The notes beneath the pieces are model-generated. The model did no database searches, was not told the origin of the DNA, and was given only the letters and a program-made list of their open reading frames with translations. From Paraburkholderia sp041321145 (GTDB lineage Bacteria > Pseudomonadota > Gammaproteobacteria > Burkholderiales > Burkholderiaceae), in contig NZ_JBGGWA010000011.1 of NCBI RefSeq assembly GCF_041321145.1, positions 124,001-188,000 of the forward strand: DNA of 64,000 bases, given 5' to 3'. Shown piece after piece: positions 34,763 through 41,829 of the stretch. How positions within the stretch are numbered: position 1 is the first letter of the stretch; every line of letters begins with the position of its first letter. The position numbers and the translations under genes were made by a program.

Positions 34763-35143
34763 TCAGCGCGTCAGCAGCGTGACGGTGGCGATGCCGAGCA
34801 CCGTCATCACGAGCGAGGCGCCCACGTGAATCGCGATCTCGCCGGCAGCCCACCCGAGCCGACCGTCCTGCAAGCGCTGCACGACTTCCGCAGAAAAGGT
34901 CGAGAAGGTTGATAGTCCGCCCATCAAACCGGTGATGACGAAAAGCCGCCATTCGGGGGCGATCTGCGGCGTCCGCGCGAACCCCGCAACCGCGATGCCG
35001 ATCACGTAGCCGGCTATCACGTTGGCGGCAAGCGTGCCGAGCGGCAACGCGGAAAACAGGCCGTTCAGACGGATGCCGAGGAACCAGCGGAACAGTGAGC
35101 CGAGCGCGCCGCCGATGCCGACGGCGAGAATAGACCAATACAT
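34763..35143 (-). CDS. crcB: Fluoride exporter Fluc/CrcB
   Basis: This 126-residue membrane protein with four hydrophobic helices is a dual-topology fluoride channel. Family motifs are seen: GGALGSLFRWFLG at the N-terminus, GTLAANVIAGYVIG with the pore Asn, and GLMGGLSTFSTFS with the Phe-box and sodium-site Gly-Thr/Ser loop. The ATG at 35143 gives the standard CrcB start MYWSILAVGIGGALG; a longer reading would run into the fluoride riboswitch. The channel exports fluoride from the cytoplasm, and the riboswitch upstream makes fluoride-dependent expression almost certain. Confidence 0.93.
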   Translation of the reverse strand: MYWSILAVGIGGALGSLFRWFLGIRLNGLFSALPLGTLAANVIAGYVIGIAVAGFARTPQIAPEWRLFVITGLMGGLSTFSTFSAEVVQRLQDGRLGWAAGEIAIHVGASLVMTVLGIATVTLLTR

Positions 35144-35223
35144 GCAAAGTGCCCTGGCGAAACCAAAAGGTCGACAAACCGGGCTGAGCAGGCAGCGCGA
35201 TGCCGCGTCCGCAGTCATCCGGG

Positions 35224-35278
35224 CGAAGCAGGCATCATCAGCCACAAGGGCGGTTAAGGGAGAATGCCATCTCCAACG
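35224..35278 (-). promoter_or_regulatory. Fluoride riboswitch upstream of crcB
   Basis: The minus strand reads GGAGATGGCATTCTCC, then CTTAACCGCC, then GGCTGATGATGCC, which are the conserved parts of the crcB-motif aptamer (pseudoknot strand GGAGATGGCA, the invariant AACCGCC region and the closing TGATGATGCC). The aptamer ends about 80 bases before the crcB start, with no terminator in between, so translational control of ribosome access is more likely than termination (inference). The conserved core lies at 35228-35276. Confidence 0.93.
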
Positions 35279-35394
35279 CGCGAGTCTAGCATCGGCGAGC
35301 CCATTGGGGACAGGTGGGCGCGGTCGTCGCGCGCGCGACCTAGAATAAATGCAGGGTTTGCGGTGGGGCTATTGCGGCTGCGCGGGAGGCCGAC

Positions 35395-35742
35395 ATGACG
35401 AAGGGCTACCAGCTCACGTTCTATACCGAGCAGAATCGGCGCCATGGCCATCAATCGGTCGTGGAATGGTTGCTGTCGATCGCGAAGCACGCCGGCATTC
35501 GTGGCGCGACCGTCGTGGCGGCGGCGGAAGGCGTCGGCCATGCGGGCGAGCGGCATGCCGCGCGCTTCTTCGAACTGGCGGATCAACCCCAGCAGGTGAT
35601 CTTCGCGGTCACCGAAGCGGAGGCGGAAACGTTGCTCGACGCGGTGCGGCAGGGCAACGTCCCGGTGTTCTACACGCGGAGCCCGATCGAATTCGGCATG
35701 CTCGGCGGGCGAGTTGACACGAAGGATCCGGCGAGCCGCTAG
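35395..35742 (+). CDS. DUF190 protein (PII-like, fluoride-associated)
   Basis: This 115-residue protein belongs to DUF190, a small ferredoxin-like/PII-like family. The conserved segments are TFYTEQNRRHGHQSVVEWLL, AGIRGATVVAAAEGVG and PVFYTRSPIEF. DUF190 genes are frequently next to or fused with crcB, but no biochemical role is established. It is divergent from crcB with 251 bp between starts; GGGAGG precedes the ATG. No second riboswitch is seen on its strand, so it may respond to another signal or share the promoter region only. Confidence 0.85.
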   Translation: MTKGYQLTFYTEQNRRHGHQSVVEWLLSIAKHAGIRGATVVAAAEGVGHAGERHAARFFELADQPQQVIFAVTEAEAETLLDAVRQGNVPVFYTRSPIEFGMLGGRVDTKDPASR

Positions 35743-35763
35743 GTGTATTTTCCGGCCGGCGCG

Positions 35764-36966
35764 TCAGCCGACGCTTTCGCGCTCCGGCGTCGCCGAAATC
35801 TTGTGGATCGACAGGTCCGCGCCGTTGTATTCGTCTTCCTGGTCGAGCCGCAGACCCACCGTCATTCGGATCGCCCCGTACACGAGCGTGCCGCCCAGCG
35901 ACGCCACCACGATGCCGCCCAGCGTGCCGACCAGCTGCGCGCCAAACGACACACCGCCCATGCCGCCGAGCGCGTGCAAGCCGAAGATGCCTGCCGCGAG
36001 GCCGCCCCACGCGCCGCACAGGCCGTGCAACGGCCACACGCCGAGCACGTCGTCGATGCGCCAGCGGTTCTGCACACAGGTAAACATGTAGACGAACAGC
36101 ACGCCCGCGATGCCGCCTGTGACGAGCGCACCGAGCGGATGCATCACGTCCGAGCCGGCGCACACCGCCACCAGTCCGGCAAGCGGGCCGTTATACGTGA
36201 AGCCCGGGTCGTTGCGGCCCGCGAGCCATGCGGTCAGCGTGCCGCCGACCATCGCCATCAGCGAATTGACCGCGACCAGACCGCTGATCTTGTCGATGGT
36301 CTGCGCGCTCATCACGTTAAAGCCGAACCAGCCGACCGTCAGCACCCATGCGCCCAGCGCGAGGAACGGAATATTCGACGGCGGATGCGCGGCGATACCG
36401 CCGTCGCGGTGATAGCGGCCGTGGCGTGCGCCGAGCAGCAGCACGGCCGGCAACGCGACCCAGCCGCCGAACGCATGCACCACCACCGAGCCGGCGAAGT
36501 CATGAAACGGCACGCCGAAAATTTGCGTGAGCCAGGTCTGGATGCCGAAGCGGTCGTTCCACGCGATCCCTTCGAAGAACGGATAGACAAAACCGACCAG
36601 CACGAAGGTGGCGAACAGTTGCGGATTGAATTTCGAGCGCTCGGCGATGCCGCCGGAAACGATTGCCGGAATCGCCGCGGCGAAGGTCAGCAGGAAGAAG
36701 AATCGCACCAGCGCATAGCCGTTGTGCGCGGCCAGCGACTCGGCGCTGCCGAAGAACTGCACGCCGTAGGCGATGGTGTAGCCGATGAAGAAATACGCGA
36801 TCGTCGAGACCGAGAAGTCCACCAGAATCTTCACGAGCGCATTGACCTGATTCTTTTTGCGGACCGTGCCCAGTTCGAGAAACGCGAAACCCGCATGCAT
36901 GGCCAGCACCATGGCGGCGCCGAGTAGCAGAAAGAGCGTATCGCTGCCGGTTTTCAAACTTTCCAT
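35764..36966 (-). CDS. amt: Ammonium transporter Amt
   Basis: This 400-residue inner-membrane protein has about 11 helices and conducts ammonium/ammonia. Amt signatures include DTLFLLLGAAMVLAMHAGFAFLELGTVRKKN, FHDFAGSVVVHAFGGW with the first pore histidine and WPLHGLCGAWG with the second. The start at 36966 (MESLKTGSDT) is set by family length; the open frame continues upstream without homology. No glnK/glnB gene is next to it, which is unusual for an Amt. A sigma-54-like element lies about 50-65 bp upstream. Confidence 0.9.
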   Translation of the reverse strand: MESLKTGSDTLFLLLGAAMVLAMHAGFAFLELGTVRKKNQVNALVKILVDFSVSTIAYFFIGYTIAYGVQFFGSAESLAAHNGYALVRFFFLLTFAAAIPAIVSGGIAERSKFNPQLFATFVLVGFVYPFFEGIAWNDRFGIQTWLTQIFGVPFHDFAGSVVVHAFGGWVALPAVLLLGARHGRYHRDGGIAAHPPSNIPFLALGAWVLTVGWFGFNVMSAQTIDKISGLVAVNSLMAMVGGTLTAWLAGRNDPGFTYNGPLAGLVAVCAGSDVMHPLGALVTGGIAGVLFVYMFTCVQNRWRIDDVLGVWPLHGLCGAWGGLAAGIFGLHALGGMGGVSFGAQLVGTLGGIVVASLGGTLVYGAIRMTVGLRLDQEDEYNGADLSIHKISATPERESVG

Positions 36967-37014
36967 TGAGATGTCCCGCTTATGCCAAAAAAAGGGGCAA
37001 CGAACGCAAGAAGT

Positions 37015-37031
37015 GGGCCAAATTTGTGCCG
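37015..37031 (-). promoter_or_regulatory. Possible sigma-54 promoter for amt
   Basis: The minus strand reads CGGCAC-AAATT-TGGCC, with GG and GC elements exactly 10 bases apart, as required for -24/-12 promoters (consensus TGGCAC-N5-TTGC). It would start transcription about 40 bases before the amt ATG. The fit to the consensus is partial, and a clear NtrC site was not found upstream. Confidence 0.35.
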
Positions 37032-37374
37032 CAGGGCATCGATCAGGTGCAAAGCCGCACCGGAATGGGCGTTGTCTCGCTCGCCATGGATCTGATGACG
37101 CACTTCGTTTGCACCTCGAACCGGGCATGGACGCACTATAAAAGTGCATGGCGGTTCCATGTCGGGCGAGATGATCCAATTACGGGCGAAATATTCGATT
37201 TGATTTACGTTTAATTCAAAAGCCTGACGTTTGTGCGCATTTGTTGCGCGCATTAGCGTATCTGGCGGCTCACGCCCGCTCGGCCGCCCGTCGTCTTTGT
37301 CTTCCTGCGCAAACGTCGACATAATGTGCCGTCCCGTGCATGATCTGCCGGCCACCGACCTCCAATGCGCACGC

Positions 37375-39132
37375 ATGAGACTGACCACTAAAGGCCTGTT
37401 GCTGATCGCAATTCCGGCCCTCTTCGAACTGGCGCTGCTGTCCGGGCTGGTCAAGGCGCAGTCAGACTCGGCGCAAGCGGAGCACTGGGCCATTCATAGC
37501 GAAGAGGTGCTGCGTCAGACCACCGCGATTCTCGAGCCGGTGCTGGGCGAGTCCGTGGCGCTGCGCGGCGCGGTGCTGGCCAACGATACCCGCTTCGCTA
37601 CGCCGGTCACGTTGTGGATGGACGTTGACCGTCGCATCGATCAACTGACCGAACTGGTCGCCGATAACCCGGCGCAAGTCGAGCGCGTGGTGCAGGTACG
37701 TCAGGCGGTGCAGGCGTATCGCCAATGGTCGGACCGCGTTCAGGACATGCTGCATTCGGGGCGGCGGCGCGATCTGCTCGAACGATTCCGTGATCTGACC
37801 GCAGCCGACGTGCTCGATCGTTTCCGTCAGCGGGTGGTGGCCTTCCAGAGCGAAGAGCGGCACCTGGATACGTTGCGCTCGAGTGCCGCGGACGCCGCGC
37901 GCGAACGGCAGCAGATGCTGGTGGTCGCCGCCGTGTTCGGCTCGTTGCTGTTCGTCGCGCTGGCCGTCTGGTTGTTCACGCGCGGTGTGCGCGGCCGGCT
38001 CGCGCTACTGTCCGACAACGCCGCGCGGCTCGCGGGCAATGAGCCGCTGGCGCCGATCGCCCCGGGCCGCGATGAGATCGCCCGGCTCGATCTGACTTTG
38101 CATGAAACCAGCCGGCGCCTGCTCGAGGCCGAGCGCATTCAGGCGCGCTTCCAGGCCGATCTCGCGCGCCGCGCTGGCGAACTGGCGCGTATCAACGAGA
38201 GCTTGCGGCAACAGACCCAGGAAAACGAAATGTTCATCTACAGCGTGTCGCACGATTTGCGTGCGCCGCTGGTGAATCTGCAAGGTTTCTCGAGAGAACT
38301 GATCCGCGCCTGCGACGAACTGCGGGCGGCCGTGCGTCAGTCGTCGCTCGCAGCCGAGCCGCGACGGCGCATCGAACGGGTGGTGGATGAGGATATCGGC
38401 GAAGCGCTGCACTTCCTGCAGACGGCCGTGCTGCGTGCATCGCACATCATCGACGCGCTGTTGCGGCTCTCGCGCGTCGGCCATGTCGAGTACCGGCAGC
38501 AGAAGATCGAGGTGCGCGATATCGTGCCGCGCGTGGTGGATGCGATGCAAGGGTCGATCCGGGCGCGCCGCGCGCACGTCATCGTCAAGGATTTGCCCGC
38601 GGTTTGGGGCGACCCGACCGCGGTCGAGCAGGTGTTTGCCAACCTGATCGGCAATGCAGTCAATTATCTGGACCCGGAGCGCAAAGGCCGGATCGAAATT
38701 GGTGCGACGCCGGCGCCGCCGGGCGTGCACTCGCTGCGGATTTTCTACGTGCGCGACAACGGCCTGGGGATTCCGGCGATCGCGCTGCCGCGGCTATTCA
38801 ACGCCTTTCAACGGCTGCACAGCGATGTGGCGGCGGGCGAAGGCATCGGCCTCGCGCTTGTGCGGCGCGTGGTGGAGCGGCACGGGGGCCGCGTGTGGGC
38901 GGAGTCGAAAGAGGGGGTGGGCACGACGTTTTATCTGTCGTTGCCCGAAACCGAGGTGCGGTCAGCGCAGCTGACTGCCGAGACGCATGTCGCGCCGGCG
39001 GACGACGGGGTTCAAGCGGTTCGCGATGTGCGCGAGGCGCGTGCGGGCCTCGGTGATCGTAATGGCCTCGGTCTGAGCGGCGGCGCAGTGGCGCATGCCG
39101 CCAATGCCCCGCCCGGCATCAGTACGCCGTGA
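37375..39132 (+). CDS. Membrane sensor histidine kinase with CHASE3-type domain
   Basis: This 585-residue kinase has an N-terminal membrane helix (about 6-28), a periplasmic helical CHASE3-like region (about 30-180), a second helix (VVAAVFGSLLFVALAVWLF), a HAMP-like linker, a HisKA domain with phosphoacceptor H293 in YSVSHDLRAPLVNLQGF, and an ATPase domain with FANLIGNAVNYL, RDNGLGIP and GEGIGLALVRRVVERHGG. All catalytic boxes are present. A Pro/Ala-rich tail of about 55 residues follows. No response regulator gene lies nearby, so the partner is elsewhere (an orphan kinase). The start at 37375 is chosen by the membrane helix; upstream starts are in frame. Confidence 0.86.
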   Translation: MRLTTKGLLLIAIPALFELALLSGLVKAQSDSAQAEHWAIHSEEVLRQTTAILEPVLGESVALRGAVLANDTRFATPVTLWMDVDRRIDQLTELVADNPAQVERVVQVRQAVQAYRQWSDRVQDMLHSGRRRDLLERFRDLTAADVLDRFRQRVVAFQSEERHLDTLRSSAADAARERQQMLVVAAVFGSLLFVALAVWLFTRGVRGRLALLSDNAARLAGNEPLAPIAPGRDEIARLDLTLHETSRRLLEAERIQARFQADLARRAGELARINESLRQQTQENEMFIYSVSHDLRAPLVNLQGFSRELIRACDELRAAVRQSSLAAEPRRRIERVVDEDIGEALHFLQTAVLRASHIIDALLRLSRVGHVEYRQQKIEVRDIVPRVVDAMQGSIRARRAHVIVKDLPAVWGDPTAVEQVFANLIGNAVNYLDPERKGRIEIGATPAPPGVHSLRIFYVRDNGLGIPAIALPRLFNAFQRLHSDVAAGEGIGLALVRRVVERHGGRVWAESKEGVGTTFYLSLPETEVRSAQLTAETHVAPADDGVQAVRDVREARAGLGDRNGLGLSGGAVAHAANAPPGISTP

Positions 39133-39445
39133 AGAGCCGCCGCGGTTTGAGCAGTTTGCTGCCGCGAATCGACCAATAGCAGCCGCAGGCAATCAGAATG
39201 GCGACGCTCGCCAGTGCCTCGAGCGGAGCGGGGTGCACGCCGAGCAGTCCGTCCAGCGCGAACAGGCCGTGCGCGACGATCAGCAGCGCAGCCCACAGCG
39301 AGCAAGCGGCTTGCACGAGCATGCGCGTGCCTGCCAGACGCCGCGCGCGGTTTTCCCGCGACCAGCCGGCCGAGGTGCGCGCGCAGAAAAAAGCAATCGC
39401 CATCAACGTGACGGCAAGAATGACGATCCAATCAGTCAGTTCCAT
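39119..39445 (-). CDS. Small membrane protein, unknown function
   Basis: This 108-residue protein has three hydrophobic helices (about 5-22, 43-65 and 70-92) and a basic C-terminus (KLLKPRRLF). No family is recognised. It converges with the sensor kinase and overlaps its last 14 bases. The ATG at 39445 follows a weak AGGGAGTT-like site on the minus strand. Confidence 0.6.
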   Translation of the reverse strand: MELTDWIVILAVTLMAIAFFCARTSAGWSRENRARRLAGTRMLVQAACSLWAALLIVAHGLFALDGLLGVHPAPLEALASVAILIACGCYWSIRGSKLLKPRRLFTAY

Positions 39446-39830
39446 CGAAAAACTCCCAAGTCAACCGACGACTATAGGAAAGCCTTCCGTTGCGAACTAT
39501 CGGACTAGTCTCAAATGCGCGGGAGTTGCGAGCGCGCATTGCCGTGGAGACACGGCGCTCGCCGTTGGATCAGAGTTCATCCAATTGATCTGCGGAACAC
39601 ATCGAACGCTCATTGAATGCTCAGGCAGCCTACTCCAACACGTTTGACAGAATCGCGACGGAGCGTGCAATGGATTCGTTCGAATGCCGCTGGATGCAAG
39701 CGGACGATGCAGCGGAGCACACAGCGCTGCTTGGCGTCGCCAGCGCTTCTTGAACGGGCGGGTGGCGCAACGGCGTATCATTGGCCCGTTTTCGCATGCG
39801 GAAGCCGCTTGACGCGGCTCACACTCAAAC
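39446..39830. other. Divergent intergenic region without a gene
   Basis: These 385 bp separate the small membrane protein and the lipoprotein gene, which point away from each other, so promoters for both are expected here. No RNA gene, repeat or credible coding frame was found; the open frames present lack domains and ribosome binding sites. Confidence 0.5.
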
Positions 39831-40307
39831 ATGATTTCATCTATCCGTTCACCTTTGCTGCGCCGTGCCGCCGTGGTCCTCTTCGTGTTCGGCGGCCTTG
39901 CGGCTTGTCAGAAGAATGACGCGTCCGCCGGGCAAGTCGCCGGCAAGCTCGACGACGCAGCGCAAGTCGCCGGTCAGAAGCTCGATCAGGCGGCCAGCTA
40001 CGTCGGCCGGCAGGTCGACGCGACCAAAGCCGCCGCGCAGCAGAACCTCGAATCGGCCTCCGCGCCGTCGATCACGATCGATCCAGCCTCGCTGGCGTCG
40101 ACCGCGCAAGCCAATCTGCAAAGTGCGGCGAGCGCGACCAACGTGCAACTCGGCAAGGCGGCGTCGCTGACCGGCCAGGGGCTCGAGACGGCCGGCCGCA
40201 AGTTGCAGGAGTGGTCGGCGCAGAGTACGGCGTCGTCGGCAACGGTCTCGGCGTCTTCGTCGGCATCGGGCGATTCCGGCGATGCGCAAAAACAGATGGA
40301 CAAGTGA
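39831..40307 (+). CDS. Small alanine-rich lipoprotein
   Basis: This 158-residue protein has a lipoprotein signal ending in the lipobox LAAC (AVVLFVFGGLAAC, lipidated Cys at about residue 26). The mature part is amphipathic and alanine/glutamine-rich with repeated patterns (AGKLDDAAQVAGQKLDQAASYVGRQVDAT) that suggest a helical rod, and it ends in a Ser-rich tail. It resembles nothing I can name; similar small helical lipoproteins occur in Burkholderia envelopes (inference). Confidence 0.7.
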   Translation: MISSIRSPLLRRAAVVLFVFGGLAACQKNDASAGQVAGKLDDAAQVAGQKLDQAASYVGRQVDATKAAAQQNLESASAPSITIDPASLASTAQANLQSAASATNVQLGKAASLTGQGLETAGRKLQEWSAQSTASSATVSASSSASGDSGDAQKQMDK

Positions 40308-40349
40308 GATGACAGCCTGTCCGCCCGGCCGTTTGACAGCGGGATTAAA

Positions 40350-40368
40350 TGTAATTATCATAGTTACA
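40350..40368. promoter_or_regulatory. Operator of the Rrf2 regulator
   Basis: TGTAA-N9-TTACA (TGTAATTATCATAGTTACA) is symmetrical at 16 of 19 positions and lies 26 bp before the Rrf2 start. The same TGTAA-N9-TTACA core recurs in front of the next gene at 40945-40975, which supports both as sites of the Rrf2 protein. Confidence 0.6.
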
Positions 40369-40394
40369 TATTGTCGTCGCTGGGCAGGTTTGCT

Positions 40395-40850
40395 TTGAAT
40401 ACGAGTAGCAGGTTTGCGTTTGCGGTGCATGTGCTCGCCCTGCTGTCGTTGCAGGCGGGCGTGCCGCTCTCGTCGGAGATGATCGCGGGCAGCGTGAATA
40501 CGAATCCCGCGCTGATCCGGCGTTTGTTGACCATGCTGGCCGAGGCGGGTCTCACCACTTCGCAACTTGGCGCAGGCGGTGGTGCGCTGCTTGGCCGGGC
40601 ACCGGAGAACATCACGCTGCTCGAGGTATATCGCGCGGTGGATGACGCGCAATTGTTGGCGCTGCATCGCGAGGAGCCGAATCCGGCGTGCATGGTGGGG
40701 CGCAATATTCAAGGCGTGCTGCGCGGCATCATCGACGAAGCGCAGCAGGCTATGGAAGCAGCGCTCGGCGCCCGCACCCTGGCCGATGCCACTGCTGACG
40801 TGGTGCGCGCCGAGCGGGCGCGTGAACGCAGGCGGCGTCCGCAAGGATGA
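40395..40850 (+). CDS. Rrf2-family transcriptional regulator (YwnA-like)
   Basis: This 151-residue regulator has the Rrf2 winged helix (NTSSRFAFAVHVLALLSLQ, VNTNPALIRRLLTMLAEAGL) and a dimerisation helix. Only one cysteine is present (PACMVG), so it lacks the three-cysteine Fe-S site of IscR and NsrR and is closer to the YwnA type. The TTG at 40395 gives the usual MNTSSRFA start and has GGCAGG upstream; a TTG at 40371 would add eight non-family residues. It precedes an NmrA-type gene in the same direction, as in Bacillus ywnA-ywnB. Confidence 0.83.
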   Translation: MNTSSRFAFAVHVLALLSLQAGVPLSSEMIAGSVNTNPALIRRLLTMLAEAGLTTSQLGAGGGALLGRAPENITLLEVYRAVDDAQLLALHREEPNPACMVGRNIQGVLRGIIDEAQQAMEAALGARTLADATADVVRAERARERRRRPQG

Positions 40851-40944
40851 CGTAGCAAAGAAGCAGTACGGCAGGGCGCGTGTGGAGTATCCGGGACTCG
40901 CGCGCCCGAGAACGGACGGGGGCTTAGGCCTCTCTTTTTTCCCT

Positions 40945-40975
40945 TTTATATGTAATCAATGCAGTTACATATAAA
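40945..40975. promoter_or_regulatory. Perfect 11-bp inverted repeat before the NmrA gene
   Basis: TTTATATGTAA (40945-40955), nine bases, then TTACATATAAA (40965-40975) form a perfect inverted repeat. It contains the TGTAA-N9-TTACA core of the operator in front of the Rrf2 gene and sits 20 bp before the NmrA start, where a repressor would block transcription. Confidence 0.7.
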
Positions 40976-40995
40976 TTAATCTCAGGAGCTTCAAA

Positions 40996-41640
40996 ATGAG
41001 CAAACAGTTGAAAATCGCGTTGTTTGGCGCCACCGGCACGATTGGTTCGCGGATCGCCGCGGAAGCGGCCCGTCGCGGGCATCAGGTGACGGCGTTGGCG
41101 CGCAATCCGGCGCGCGTGCCTGCCGACGTGGCGAATCTGAAAGCCGCGCAGGCCGACCTGCTCGACGCCGCGAGCGTGGGCGTTGCGGTGCGTGGTCATG
41201 ACGTAGTGGCGAGCGCTTATGCGCCTCCGCAAGGCGATCTCGCAGCGCTGACCAAGGCGACCCACGCGCTTGTCGACGGCGTGCGAGCGGCCGGTCTGAA
41301 GCGCCTCGTGGTGGTGGGCGGCGCGGGTTCGCTCGACGTGGCGGGCAAGCAACTGGTCGATACGGACGGTTTCCCGGATGCGTACAAAGCGATCGCGCTG
41401 GCCCACCGCGATGCATTCGATTACTACCGTGGCATCACCGACCTCGACTGGACTTTTTTCGCGCCTGCCGCGCTGATTGCGCCGGGCGAGCGCACCGGCA
41501 AGTTCCGCACGGGCGCGAACGCGCTGCTGGCCGACACAGAGGGCAATAGCCGCATTTCAGCGGAGGATTACGCCATTGCGTTCGTCGACGAATTGGAGCA
41601 AGGCCGTTTCGTCCGTCAGATCGCGACGGCGGCTTATTGA
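40996..41640 (+). CDS. NmrA/YwnB-type NAD(P)-binding oxidoreductase
   Basis: This 214-residue Rossmann protein opens with LKIALFGATGTIGSRIAAEAARRGHQVTALARNP, an atypical short-chain dehydrogenase glycine motif (GATGTIG, about 11-17). It continues with ADLLDAASVGVAVRGHDVVASAY and GLKRLVVVGGAGSL. No catalytic YxxxK is visible at the usual place, so it may be a redox sensor instead of an enzyme, as proposed for NmrA and YwnB relatives. AGGAG lies before the ATG. Regulation by the adjacent Rrf2 protein is inferred from the shared operator. Confidence 0.85.
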   Translation: MSKQLKIALFGATGTIGSRIAAEAARRGHQVTALARNPARVPADVANLKAAQADLLDAASVGVAVRGHDVVASAYAPPQGDLAALTKATHALVDGVRAAGLKRLVVVGGAGSLDVAGKQLVDTDGFPDAYKAIALAHRDAFDYYRGITDLDWTFFAPAALIAPGERTGKFRTGANALLADTEGNSRISAEDYAIAFVDELEQGRFVRQIATAAY

Positions 41641-41829
41641 GTTTGAGGGATCACGCCCGCCCCTGCGCCTCGCCGCGCGTGACGCAGGGCCTCGTACGGC
41701 CGAGCGGGGATGAAGGGGTTCTTCTATCGCCGAGCCTACGCAAGCGTCCTAACAATCGGTTACGCATGTTCGGTCGCGGGCGGCAAAACTGCGGCTACAC
41801 TGGCGTCTCCCGTTTTCTTACGGATCGCC

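Noticed and set aside
34763..35245. Longer crcB reading that starts at 35245
   Set aside because: The extra N-terminus is the translated fluoride riboswitch; CrcB proteins start near MYWSILAVG.
39497..39832. Minus-strand frame of 111 codons in the gap before the lipoprotein gene
   Set aside because: No domain, Cys/Arg-rich composition and no ribosome binding site.
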